Notes: generated by a model not told the origin, from the sequence alone. A stretch of DNA of 64,000 bases from Terrabacter tumescens (GCF_014646815.1 NZ_BMNZ01000007.1:124001-188000); one strand, 5' to 3'. Positions 33,159 to 40,954 are shown, counted from the stretch's first letter. Translations and numbers: made by a program.

Positions 33159-35249
33159 ATGTCCCCGTCCCCGAGCGCCGAGCCGAGCACGGAGACGATG
33201 GAGACCAGGGCGACCACGGACGCGCTGACCGGTGAGCTCGCGAAGGAGCAGGCCTACCTCGACGCCGCGAGGGCCCAGCTGACCCGGATGCGCGAGCTGG
33301 CCGAGTCGCTCGACGCGTCAAAGGCGAGCGACGCCATCTCGGGCGAGGTCCTCGGCTGGGTGCTGTCCCGGCGCATCGCCTCGCTCCAGGACGACCCGCG
33401 CACGACCCTCTTCTTCGGCCGCATCGACGTCGACCCTCCGGACGGCCCGGCCGAGCAGTTCCACATCGGTCGCCGACACGTGTCGGACGAGGCGGGCGAC
33501 CCCGTGGTCGTCGACTGGCGCGCCCCCATCTCGACCGCCTTCTACCGCGCGTCGCCGCTGGAGCCCATGGACGTCGTGCTGCGGCGGCGCTTCGGCGTCG
33601 ACCGCGGGCGACTCACCGCGCTCGAGGACGAGCACCTGCGTGAGCCGGCGTCGGCTGACGCAGCCGGCTCGATCCTCGCGGCCGAGATCGAGCGACCCCG
33701 CACCGGCCCGATGCGCGACATCGTCTCGACGATCCAGCCGGAGCAGGACGAGATCGTCCGTAGTGACGTCACGGTGAGCGTCTGCGTGCAGGGGGCACCG
33801 GGCACCGGCAAGACGGCGGTCGGGCTGCACCGCGCCGCGTGGCTGCTCTACTCCTTCCGCGAGCGCCTCGACCGCTCCGGGGTGCTCGTCGTCGGACCCA
33901 ACCGGGCGTTCCTCGACCACATCGGCGCCGTGCTGCCCTCCCTCGGCGAGGTGCGCGTCGGCCACGCGACGATCGAGACCCTCCTCGAGCACGGCACGGT
34001 GCGGGCCGACGAGCCGCCCGACGTCGCGACGCTCAAGGGCGACGCCCGGCTCGCGGCGGTGCTGCGCCGGGCCGTGTGGTCGAGCCTCGTGCGTCCCACG
34101 GAGGCGCTCGTGGTGCCGCGCGGCGTGCGCAAGTGGCGCGTGCCGGCATACGAGGTGGCGGCGATCGTCGACGAGCTCGCCGAGCGGGGCGTGCGCTACT
34201 CGGCCGCGCGCGACCTGCTCCCCCAGCGGCTCGCCCACCACGTGCTCCTCGAGATGGAGCGGGCCGGCGACGCACCCGACGACCGGGTGCAGGATGCCGT
34301 GGCGAAGTCCGCGGCTGTCAAGAAGTACGTCTCGTCGGTGTGGCCACCGCTCGACCCGCAGGGCGTGCTGCACCGGCTGTGGTCCGACGCCGACGCCCTG
34401 CACGCAGCGGCCGGTGACGACCTCACCGACGACGAGCAGCGGATGCTCCTGTGGGACAAGCCGGCCCGCACGAAGGGCGCCGCCCGCTGGTCACGCGCCG
34501 ACATGGCCCTGCTCGACGAGGTCGACGACCTGCTGCGACGCGTGCCGAGCCTCGGCCACGTGGTGCTCGACGAGGCCCAGGACCTCTCCCCCATGCAGCT
34601 GCGCGCCGTCGGGCGACGGGCCTCGACCGGCTCGGTCACCGTGCTCGGCGACATCGCCCAGGGCACGACGCCGTGGGCGACGGCCTCGTGGGAGGAGGCG
34701 ATGCGCCACCTCGGCAAGGACGACCACGACCTCGTCGTGCTCGACCGCGGCTTCCGCGTGCCGGCCGTCGTCATCGAGTACGCCGCCCGCCTGCTGCCCG
34801 TCATGGCTCCCGGGCTCGGCGCACCGGTGTCGGTGCGCGACAATCCGGGCCGGCTCGAGTTCCGACCCGCAGCGGCCGTCGACCTCGACGCCGAGGTCGT
34901 GCACGCGGTCGAGCGCGCCGCCGGCGCTGCGGGGTCGGTCGGCGTCATCGTGCCCGACGCCGACGTCGAGCGCGTGTCCTCGGCGCTCGCGTCACAGGGC
35001 GTCTCCCACGGACGGCTCGACCGCGACCACGGCGACGACGAGGACCACCAGGTCGAGGTCGTGCCCGCCAGCGTGGCCAAGGGCCTCGAGTTCGACCGCA
35101 CCGTGGTGCTCGAGCCGGCCGCCATCGCGGCAGCCGAGCCCGACGAGCGCACCGGTCTGCGCCGTCTCTACGTCGTGCTCACCCGCGCCGTGTCGGAGCT
35201 GACGATCGTGCACGCCCAGCCCCTGCCCGAGGCTCTCGGCGCCGCCTGA
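33159..35249 (+). CDS. helD: HelD-type RNA polymerase recycling ATPase (UvrD/Rep-like)
   Basis: HelD proteins use ATP to remove stalled RNA polymerase from nucleic acids. The 696-residue protein has an N-terminal coiled-coil arm (residues about 20-75, rich in Ala, Glu and Leu), a Walker A VQGAPGTGKTAVGLHRAAW near residue 212, a Walker B LDEAQDLSPMQ near residue 470, and superfamily 1 motifs in the C-terminal RecA-like domain (VLGDIAQGT, LDRGFRVP, YVVLTRAVSEL). The arm and the absence of a 2B insertion fit HelD rather than a true repair helicase. Some actinobacterial HelD proteins protect against rifampicin; that cannot be judged here. Confidence 0.88.
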   Translation: MSPSPSAEPSTETMETRATTDALTGELAKEQAYLDAARAQLTRMRELAESLDASKASDAISGEVLGWVLSRRIASLQDDPRTTLFFGRIDVDPPDGPAEQFHIGRRHVSDEAGDPVVVDWRAPISTAFYRASPLEPMDVVLRRRFGVDRGRLTALEDEHLREPASADAAGSILAAEIERPRTGPMRDIVSTIQPEQDEIVRSDVTVSVCVQGAPGTGKTAVGLHRAAWLLYSFRERLDRSGVLVVGPNRAFLDHIGAVLPSLGEVRVGHATIETLLEHGTVRADEPPDVATLKGDARLAAVLRRAVWSSLVRPTEALVVPRGVRKWRVPAYEVAAIVDELAERGVRYSAARDLLPQRLAHHVLLEMERAGDAPDDRVQDAVAKSAAVKKYVSSVWPPLDPQGVLHRLWSDADALHAAAGDDLTDDEQRMLLWDKPARTKGAARWSRADMALLDEVDDLLRRVPSLGHVVLDEAQDLSPMQLRAVGRRASTGSVTVLGDIAQGTTPWATASWEEAMRHLGKDDHDLVVLDRGFRVPAVVIEYAARLLPVMAPGLGAPVSVRDNPGRLEFRPAAAVDLDAEVVHAVERAAGAAGSVGVIVPDADVERVSSALASQGVSHGRLDRDHGDDEDHQVEVVPASVAKGLEFDRTVVLEPAAIAAAEPDERTGLRRLYVVLTRAVSELTIVHAQPLPEALGAA

Positions 35250-35259
35250 CCGGCAACGG

Positions 35260-35553
35260 TCACTGCAGACCCCGGTGGCCCGCCCACCACTCGGCGGCGC
35301 GGTCCGCGGCCGCCGAGATGAGCGTCACGAGCTCGGGACGGTCGGGCACGGCGAACGACACATATTGGCCCCGGCCGCCCTCGACGGGTCGGCCGTACGC
35401 CTTGGCCGCGAGATGGCCGTCGGGCAGCATCCGCACGTTGAGCGTGTCGAGCCGGAAGACCTGACCGCGGCGGGTGTCGGTCCACCGCAGCTCCTCGGGG
35501 ACCGTCACGTTGATCGCCATGGCGCTGACGACGAGCTTCTCATCCTCACCCAT
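35260..35553 (-). CDS. Small hypothetical protein
   Basis: This 97-residue protein has no signal or membrane segment. I recognise no family. It contains TVPEELRWTDTRRGQVFRLDTL and ends WWAGHRGLQ. It is convergent with helD, with 10 nt between stops. Composition resembles the core genes, so it is likely real. The start could be the internal ATG of AMAINVTVP, about 12 residues in. Confidence 0.6.
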   Translation of the reverse strand: MGEDEKLVVSAMAINVTVPEELRWTDTRRGQVFRLDTLNVRMLPDGHLAAKAYGRPVEGGRGQYVSFAVPDRPELVTLISAAADRAAEWWAGHRGLQ

Positions 35554-35708
35554 GACAAGCAGGCTCGCACAGGACGGCGAATGTCTGCGTGCTCAGACGC
35601 CCGGACACCACCTGCTCCGCGCGGCACGTGCGGTCTTTCCCGTCGCCGGCACCGAGGGCGTGGCAAGTCGCTGAGACTCTGCTTGACCGGAGTCCGCACC
35701 GGCCAGGC

Positions 35709-36074
35709 TCATTCACGAAGGATGGTGGCGAGGACTGACGCTTCGCTGATTTCGGCATTCTTGGTTGCCGTCAACAGGGTCAGCCGCTGACCGCTCGCCA
35801 GCTCCCGAAGGTGATCCAAAGCCTCGGCGCGCGCCGGGTCATCGAGTTCGGCAAGGTAACGCCGGCTGAACTCCTCGAACTTCGCCGGCTCGTGTCTGTA
35901 CCATTTGCGCAGTTCTGTGGAGGGCGCCACGTCCTTGGACCACTCGTCGAGATGGGCGTCGACCTTCTTCACTCCGCGTGGCCACAGTCGGTCCACCAGG
36001 ACGCGCTTTCCGTCTTGCTCTTCCGCCGGTTCGTAGATCCTGCGCACTCGTACGTCTCGGGGACTCTTCGTCAC
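35709..36074 (-). CDS. DUF488-family protein
   Basis: This 121-residue protein contains VLVDRLWPRGV, WSKDVAPSTELRKWY and FSRRYLAEL, which are the signature stretches of the DUF488 family. The family's function is undetermined; the conserved charged residues suggest an enzyme or nucleic-acid binder. It stands alone at the start of the accessory island. Confidence 0.85.
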   Translation of the reverse strand: MTKSPRDVRVRRIYEPAEEQDGKRVLVDRLWPRGVKKVDAHLDEWSKDVAPSTELRKWYRHEPAKFEEFSRRYLAELDDPARAEALDHLRELASGQRLTLLTATKNAEISEASVLATILRE

Positions 36075-36272
36075 GATCCCGCCCTCCAGCGCCGATGGAT
36101 CCGCTGACTTCGACGCCGACGCGACGCACTGGGAGAATGAGGGTCCCGATTCGGTATTCGATGGCGGACTTCAGCGAGTTTCGCACAGCCCCCTCGTGCA
36201 TCGCTGATGACGCGTAGAGAGGCATAAGCGGACGGTGCCGAACGCCCCATCGTGGCGGTGTGATTGGGCGGG
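36075..36272. other. Intergenic stretch, nothing recognised
   Basis: The 198 nt between the DUF488 gene and the next lipoprotein gene hold no convincing frame, hairpin or repeat. The stretch presumably carries the DUF488 promoter. Confidence 0.5.
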
Positions 36273-36614
36273 TCAGGGGTGAGGGACGCCGGATTCCGTC
36301 GCGGCCTGTTCGCATACGGACCCTGTGGGGTTGTTCTTGAACAGCGCCGTCACGTCCGTGCCCTGTTTGGCCGCCACCGCGCCCAGCAGGCGGCACATGG
36401 CTTGGACGTCCTGGCTGGTGGCCAACCCGGCGGTGTCGCTGCTGGCCTGTTGGTTTGCTGCGTTGTTGGCGGCGTCTCGGGCGCTGCTGGCCGCCGAGCA
36501 GGAGGTGAACATGGTGATGAGCAGGATGATGACGACCCCGGTCGACAGCCGTGCCGGCGTCGGATTCCGCGATGCCTGGCGGTCGCTAGCAGGGAGGCTT
36601 GATGGTGTCGTCAT
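36273..36614 (-). CDS. Small predicted lipoprotein
   Basis: This 113-residue protein has an N-terminal hydrophobic segment STGVVIILLITMF and a lipobox-like TSC around residue 38, followed by a Ser/Ala-rich linker and a short domain with two cysteines (AMCRLL, SVCEQA). The ATG at 36612-36614 has AAGGGA upstream. The function is unknown. The sequence is less GC-rich than the core genes. Confidence 0.6.
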   Translation of the reverse strand: MTTPSSLPASDRQASRNPTPARLSTGVVIILLITMFTSCSAASSARDAANNAANQQASSDTAGLATSQDVQAMCRLLGAVAAKQGTDVTALFKNNPTGSVCEQAATESGVPHP

Positions 36615-36836
36615 GATGTCCCTTGCGTCGTGGTGGTCGGGGCTCGGCCGCGCTCGGGCGACACTGCAAGAACAGGGGGTCAGTGCCGTCGCTCCAGGTA
36701 AGACTCCACGCCCGATCTCCGCGTTCCAGCCCATCGCCCGCCGAATGTCTCGCGAGGTGACGGGCACACCAGCCGTGAACGTTCAAACTCTGCTCGACAC
36801 CCACGACGACCGTTTCGCTCGCCGGACATCCTCAGA

Positions 36837-37727
36837 TCACCCGTCGAGCGACGCACCGTCCGCGGCATAGAAAGGCGTTCTGCGCGGTCGGGTCTGGCGT
36901 GGCGAACGTCCTCCCGGCGACGTGGGCGTGCGTTCGGAGCGGCTGCTATTCCTCTGCAGGCGGCCACTGCTGCATGTTGGTGGCGACATCTGGATGAGTG
37001 TCGTTGCAAGGATCTTTGCGATCGAGCCGGGCTGAGGGCTCATCGTCAGTTCAAAGCGGACGTCGACGGACTTGTCGCGGGCCAGGAGCGCGCGAACGTC
37101 AGGGGGCAGGTTCGTCCTGAATCCGGCGAGCTGACCCCTCACTCTTTTGGAGCGATCCTTTGCGAGAGTCAGCAGTTGTTCACGACTGAGACTGCGGTTC
37201 TCCGTCGCGCCGGCCCGAACGATGTCCGAGGGGTCGGCCATGAGTCGCTCCAGGAGTTCTGCGTCTCGGGTGAATGCTGCCAGCCGTCCTCGAACTTGAG
37301 GGTCGGGGTCTGCGGCTAGAGCAGCCGCGACGTCGGGGGCCAGTTGCTGCCCCGCGAGGTTCTGCTTGGCCATGGAGTCTTGCGATGCTGCGACAGCCCG
37401 CTGGGCCGCGGCCCCACAGTTCTTGTGCAGGGGGACAGTCCATCGGATCTGGTTGAAGGGATCACTGACGAGCATGACAAGCACCTCTTCCGGAGTCGAG
37501 GGGTTGTTGGTTATGGCCAGTCGGGTGTTCTTGCGTTCATCCGTGACGAGCGTGACAAGCACGTCCTTGGGCGTGGAGGGGTTCTGTGCCAGCGCTCTGC
37601 GGACAGCCGGCCCCGCGTCCCGCGACAAGTTCCTCAACACCGGGGCGGAGGTTGACGGGTCGGCGGCTAGTTGGGCGCGCTGCTTCGCGCGCGCCGGGAG
37701 CGTCGCTCCAGTCAGGTCCTCAACCAT
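36837..37727 (-). CDS. Leucine-rich-repeat-variant (helical repeat) protein with a frameshifted C-terminus
   Basis: The 296-residue frame has about nine helical repeats of the LRV/HEAT-like type, visible as recurring NPSTPKDVLVTLVTD, NNPSTPEEVLVMLVSD and RSLSREQLLTLAKD. The function is likely protein binding. After KILATT (near 37005) the residues become low-complexity Ser/Arg/Pro. In the other frame the repeat continues as NDTHPDVATNMQQWPPAEE and stops at 36946-36948. One missing base near 37003-37005 therefore changed the last 20 residues into a roughly 55-residue nonsense tail, unless it is a sequencing error. Confidence 0.7.
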   Translation of the reverse strand: MVEDLTGATLPARAKQRAQLAADPSTSAPVLRNLSRDAGPAVRRALAQNPSTPKDVLVTLVTDERKNTRLAITNNPSTPEEVLVMLVSDPFNQIRWTVPLHKNCGAAAQRAVAASQDSMAKQNLAGQQLAPDVAAALAADPDPQVRGRLAAFTRDAELLERLMADPSDIVRAGATENRSLSREQLLTLAKDRSKRVRGQLAGFRTNLPPDVRALLARDKSVDVRFELTMSPQPGSIAKILATTLIQMSPPTCSSGRLQRNSSRSERTPTSPGGRSPRQTRPRRTPFYAADGASLDG

Positions 37728-37779
37728 TCGAACACTCCGCTCTCAGCCTTGAGGCCAAATGCCACGTTGCATCCCGAGC

Positions 37780-38265
37780 CTAAGAGCGCGGCTGGAGTCG
37801 TGCGTCAACGTGCCACCTGTCGGCGGCAAATCCGGACGTTGTGTAGGAGTGCTCGGCAATCTCACGGCGACGTAGTCCCGAGACCTGAGGGCCCGTGCCA
37901 ACGAGTTCCACTGCGACGGGCACCCGGCGTCCCGTGCTGGCGTCTACCAACGCTCGGCAGCCAATGGGGTGCTTGAGACTGACCCTGACCAGGTCGCTGC
38001 ATGACGCCGCGGTATTGCCTGCCGGCGCAGCGGCGCTCAGCGCAATCCGAACCTCCTCGGCCGATTCGGAGACGGTCGCGCCGTAGGGCTGTCGACGGCA
38101 TGCGTCGGCGGCCAACCTGACGGTCGTCGACTCCGTCTCCGCCGAAACTCCTTGATGGAACGTCAGGGGCGTGGCAGGCGGCGCCTCCGTCGCGCACGCT
38201 GTCAGTGCAAAGCCGAGGAACAGCGTGGCAGTCGTGCACCCAAGCCAGCATCGCGGAACTGACAT
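37780..38265 (-). CDS. Predicted lipoprotein of unknown function
   Basis: This 161-residue protein has a signal segment ATLFLGFALTAC with the lipobox LTAC and a mature domain with three further cysteines that could form disulfides. I do not recognise the family. The ATG at 38263-38265 was chosen because the upstream in-frame part (to 38844) runs through the antitoxin and toxin genes on the other strand and has no signal peptide. Confidence 0.65.
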   Translation of the reverse strand: MSVPRCWLGCTTATLFLGFALTACATEAPPATPLTFHQGVSAETESTTVRLAADACRRQPYGATVSESAEEVRIALSAAAPAGNTAASCSDLVRVSLKHPIGCRALVDASTGRRVPVAVELVGTGPQVSGLRRREIAEHSYTTSGFAADRWHVDARLQPRS

Positions 38266-38379
38266 CACATTCTTTCGACACCTCGAAGGAGCGAAACGTT
38301 GCAGGGTATGCCGTTTCTCGCGCGATCCGCGGCATGAGCGTGCATCCCAGATTGGGATTCGCTGCAGTATCCTCGTTGC

Positions 38380-38613
38380 ATGAGCACCCAGATTGCCGTC
38401 CGCCTGCCCGACGAGATGGTGGCCTTCCTCGACCGTGCTGTGGCCGCGGGCGAGGCAACGAGCAGGGCAGCCCTCGTAACGTCGGCGCTGGAACGAGAGA
38501 TGCGCCGGCTGGTCGCGGAGCATGACGTTCGGATTCTTGGCGCCAAGGGCGCGGCGAACGATCTTGACGACCTCGTGGCGTGGACCAGCACCCACATTCG
38601 GGTCGAGGACTGA
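38380..38613 (+). CDS. Ribbon-helix-helix antitoxin (MazE-like)
   Basis: This 77-residue protein begins STQIAVRLPDEMVAFLD, the ribbon and first helix of an RHH DNA-binding domain, with the turn AAGEATSRAALVTSALERE. The C-terminal part would wrap the toxin. It precedes the mazF-like gene by 4 nt and should repress the operon through its N-terminal domain. Confidence 0.85.
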   Translation: MSTQIAVRLPDEMVAFLDRAVAAGEATSRAALVTSALEREMRRLVAEHDVRILGAKGAANDLDDLVAWTSTHIRVED

Positions 38614-38617
38614 CCGG

Positions 38618-38932
38618 GTGAGGGAGATCTGCTTGGTCCGCCTCGACAAGACGCGACCAGCGCTCGTCCTGACCCGGGAAGCTGCTCGGGGTGCGATGAC
38701 GAAGGTGACCGTGGCCCCCATCACCGGCACCATCAAGGGGTTGTCCAGCGAGGTGGCGGTGGGACCCGGCAACGGGCTGGACCACGACTGCGTGGTCTCG
38801 TTGGACAACGTCCTCACCGTTCCGGTGGGCGCGCTCGGTCGCACGGTCGGCTATCTCAGTCCCGCACAGGAAAGGCAGCTGGCGCGAGCTGTCGTGCTGG
38901 CATACGACCTCGACGTGCCACTTCTCGAGTAG
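38618..38932 (+). CDS. mazF: MazF-family endoribonuclease toxin
   Basis: MazF toxins cleave RNA at short motifs. The 104-residue protein starts at GTG 38618-38620 (VREICLVRLDKTRPALVL) and shows the family's TVAPITGTIKGLSSEV and CVVSLDNVLTVP. Starting here rather than at the frame opening (38522) removes a stretch that overlaps the antitoxin. The TA pair lies 6 nt before the first 34-bp repeat. Confidence 0.88.
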   Translation: MREICLVRLDKTRPALVLTREAARGAMTKVTVAPITGTIKGLSSEVAVGPGNGLDHDCVVSLDNVLTVPVGALGRTVGYLSPAQERQLARAVVLAYDLDVPLLE

Positions 38933-38938
38933 CTCACG

Positions 38939-38972
38939 GCGGCAATGTTGGACGTCCCGTCCTCCGTGCGGC
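38939..38972. repeat. 34-bp repeat, copy A (IS110 insertion site)
   Basis: This 34-bp sequence, GCGGCAATGT...CCGTGCGGC, recurs as copy B at 40902-40935 with 32 of 34 bases identical. The internal GGAC/GTCC can pair. Homology stops exactly at the GGC where the first IS110 element is predicted to be inserted, so this copy seems to have been cut by the element. It begins 6 nt after the mazF stop. Confidence 0.75.
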
Positions 38973-38989
38973 TACTTAGAGACTGGTTG

Positions 38990-39160
38990 CAGGATCGGTG
39001 TCCGGCCAGACTCGGTCCAGGTGCTCGGCGAGACGCTCTCATATGCGGCTGCCCACCGGCGTCATTGGTGTGGCTCTCTCATGGCATGCGCTCTCGTCGG
39101 GCACCGCGCGAGGAGAGGCTCTAAAGGGGTTTGTTCTGCTCAAAGTAGCGATGCCCTCCC
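38990..39160 (+). ncRNA. Candidate bridge RNA of IS110 element 1
   Basis: Two guide pairs are visible. Target loop: TGCGGC (39044-39049) equals the left flank plus core (38967-38972), and CTCATGGC (39078-39085) is complementary to core plus right flank (40414-40421). Donor loop: CTAAAGGGGT (39121-39130) equals the right end (40404-40413), and AAGTAGC (39143-39149) is complementary to the left end (38971-38977). A hairpin GCC-CACC/GGTG-T-GGC sits between the target guides, and GGGCACCGC (39099-39107) pairs with GCGATGCCC (39148-39156) with one mismatch. Limits are approximate. Confidence 0.72.
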
Positions 39161-39201
39161 CGCTTCCACACCACGGAGCGAAATGAGGAGGTGCACGGGC
39201 G

Positions 39202-40260
39202 ATGGGCGTGATCATCGGGATGGACCCGCACAAGCGCTCGGCCACGATCGAGGTCATCGACCAGACCGGGCGAGTACTCGAGGTGGGGCGGTTCGACACG
39301 AACGAGGCCGGCTACGCGGCGATGCTCGCCGCGGGCCGGGCCTACGGGTCGAGCGGTGAGCGGGTGTGGGCGGTCGAGGGCTGCAACGGCATTGGCCGGC
39401 ACATCGCCCACCGCCTCGTCCATGACGGGGAACGGGTGGTGGACGTGCCGACGAAGCTGTCGGCGCAGGTACGGGTCTTCGCCACCGGTAACGCCCGCAA
39501 GACCGACCCGGTCGATGCCCACTCCGTGGCCCTCGCCGCGTTGTATGCGCCGGCCGAGCCCGGGCTGCGGCCGGTGCTGGTCGAGGATGACCTGGTCGTG
39601 ATGGGCATGATGGTCGACCGCCGCGACGAGCTCGGTCGGGCCCGGACCCAGACGGTCAACCGGCTGCATCGGCTTCTGCTGGAACTGATTCCGGGTGGCG
39701 CGAAGACGTTCTTGTCCGCGCCGCAGGCCCGAGCGTTGGTCGCCAAGGTGAAGCCGCGCGACCTCGTCGGGAAGACCCGTCGCCGTCTCGTCGTCGAACT
39801 GATCGGGGAGCTCGAGGTGATCGACCGCAAGATCAAGACCGCCGAGAAAGAGCTGACCGCGCTCGTGCAGGAGCGCGGCTCGACCCTGCTGGAGCTGACC
39901 GGGATCGGCCCGACCGGCGCCGCGCGGCTGCTGGCCGGCGTCGGGGACATCCACCGCTTCCGGGACAAGGACCGGTTCGCCTCGTGGAACGGCACCGCGC
40001 CCTTGGATGCGTCCTCCGGGGCGCAGCAACGCCACCGGCTGTCCCGTGCCGGGAACCGCCGGATCAATCGGACGCTGCACATCATGGCCGTCGTGCAGCT
40101 GCGTAACCCGAGCCCGGGGCGTGAGTTCTACGACGCCCGCAAGGCCGGCGGGACACCGTCGCTGATGGCGATGCGGTCCCTGAAGCGGCGCCTGCCGAAT
40201 GTCGTGTACGCGGATGGTCGCCGACCAGACCCGCCGCGACCTTGCCCTCCGCGCGCGTGA
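39202..40260 (+). CDS. IS110-family transposase, element 1, C-terminal tail frameshifted
   Basis: This serine/DEDD recombinase of 352 residues has the RuvC-like DEDD residues in IGMDPHK, VEGCNGIG and KTDPVDAHSVA. The C-terminal Tnp20 domain has LTGIGPTGAARLL and the catalytic serine region PLDASSG. After RLPNVVYA the frame turns into DGRRPDPPRPCPPRA and stops. In the next frame it continues MVADQTRRD...VTGPGGHRGN to 40402, matching element 2. A shift of one base near 40212-40216 is responsible. Both catalytic domains are intact, so activity may remain. GAGGAGG lies upstream of the ATG. Confidence 0.88.
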   Translation: MGVIIGMDPHKRSATIEVIDQTGRVLEVGRFDTNEAGYAAMLAAGRAYGSSGERVWAVEGCNGIGRHIAHRLVHDGERVVDVPTKLSAQVRVFATGNARKTDPVDAHSVALAALYAPAEPGLRPVLVEDDLVVMGMMVDRRDELGRARTQTVNRLHRLLLELIPGGAKTFLSAPQARALVAKVKPRDLVGKTRRRLVVELIGELEVIDRKIKTAEKELTALVQERGSTLLELTGIGPTGAARLLAGVGDIHRFRDKDRFASWNGTAPLDASSGAQQRHRLSRAGNRRINRTLHIMAVVQLRNPSPGREFYDARKAGGTPSLMAMRSLKRRLPNVVYADGRRPDPPRPCPPRA

Positions 40261-40261
40261 G

Positions 40262-40341
40262 GTGACGGGCCCGGGAGGGCACCGGGGCAACGTCTCTGAC
40301 TCCAGCGTGACCGGCTCACAACCCCACACCGGCTCTTCGGA
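40262..40341 (+). repeat. 80-nt block nearly identical to the matching part of element 2
   Basis: Positions 40262-40341 match 45805-45884 at 79 of 80 bases, while the surrounding transposase genes differ at many third positions. In element 2 the block codes for the VTGPGGHRGN...SSVTGSQPHTGSS tail; here it lies beyond the frameshift. The sequence is rich in GGGCCC- and CCGG-type self-complementary pieces. Confidence 0.8.
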
Positions 40342-40492
40342 GAAGCCTCTTCCCGGACCCGTCACCACCCAGCGTAGAACCCCGGCCCTCGCCACGTCTT
40401 GACCTAAAGGGGTGCCATGAGCGTGCGTTGCGGACTTCTTGACGGACGAATGGCGACTGCTACTGGGCTATGAGCGATGCGAGACTACGACC

Positions 40493-40873
40493 ATGCCTTT
40501 GTGGCCAAAGGACTACGACGGCGCGCTAGTCGATCACCGCCTCGATCCCTACCGGGACCGCGCTGCCGTGGTGTCGGACAACGGCGAGCCAGCGATGCAG
40601 GTCTTCATTCAAGTCGATCTTGAGCGTAAGCAGACCGCTGGCCATCTCTGGTGGCGGCGCTGGTCCCATCCCCGGGAGTTCGTCGTCTTGCACATGCTTA
40701 TGTGCGACGGTGTTCAAACGGACAGTTGGCTAAGCGATGAAGTCCTTGGCGACGAGTTGGACGACTGGTCTCAGGGACGGTTCATGTGGGACGGCAAACC
40801 GATGCGGATCGACTGGTGTGACGCGACCAAGTCCGAGGCGTTACGGAATGAGCTCGGTCTGGACGAACGATGA
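40493..40873 (+). CDS. Hypothetical protein
   Basis: This 126-residue protein starts at ATG 40493; a TTG at 40439 would add 18 residues. It is rich in Trp and Asp (GHLWWRRWSHPREFVVLHM, FMWDGKPMRIDWCD), has no membrane segment, and I recognise no family. The composition is clearly lower in GC than the core. It lies directly downstream of IS110 element 1. Confidence 0.55.
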   Translation: MPLWPKDYDGALVDHRLDPYRDRAAVVSDNGEPAMQVFIQVDLERKQTAGHLWWRRWSHPREFVVLHMLMCDGVQTDSWLSDEVLGDELDDWSQGRFMWDGKPMRIDWCDATKSEALRNELGLDER

Positions 40874-40901
40874 TTCCCGCAAGTGAAGCTTCGCCCGCAG
40901 C

Positions 40902-40935
40902 GCGGCAATGTCGGACGTCCCGTCCTCCGAGCGGC
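40902..40935. repeat. 34-bp repeat, copy B (uninterrupted side)
   Basis: This copy, GCGGCAATGT...CCGAGCGGC, differs from copy A at two positions and is in the same orientation, 1.96 kb away. It lies 28 nt after the stop of the preceding gene, as copy A lies just after mazF, so these look like gene-end intergenic repeats. It is followed by AGTTGAGG, not by CATG, so it is not a full IS110 target. Confidence 0.7.
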
Positions 40936-40938
40936 AGT

Positions 40939-40954
40939 TGAGGACGTTTCCTCA
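40939..40954. terminator. Short hairpin between convergent genes
   Basis: TGAGGA and TCCTCA pair around a CGTT loop between a plus-strand gene ending at 40873 and a minus-strand gene ending at 40980. It could act as a bidirectional terminator, though six base pairs without a T-run is weak. Confidence 0.35.

Larger units (their letters stand above)
38971..40413 (+). mobile_element. IS110-family insertion sequence, element 1 (1443 bp including one GC core)
   Basis: Boundaries come from matches between the noncoding left end and the ends and flanks. The left end begins GC-TACTT at 38971; the right end finishes CTAAAGGGGT at 40413 and is followed by GC-CATGAG. There are no inverted repeats and no target duplication beyond the GC core, as expected for IS110. 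A 231-nt noncoding left end precedes the transposase. TTGACC (40399-40404), which contains the TGA stop of the unshifted frame, would give a -35 in a circular junction. Confidence 0.82.

Noticed and set aside
38522-38617. Longer start for the MazF toxin
   Set aside because: The added residues overlap the antitoxin in another frame and lack family homology; the GTG at 38618 directly after the antitoxin stop is the better start.
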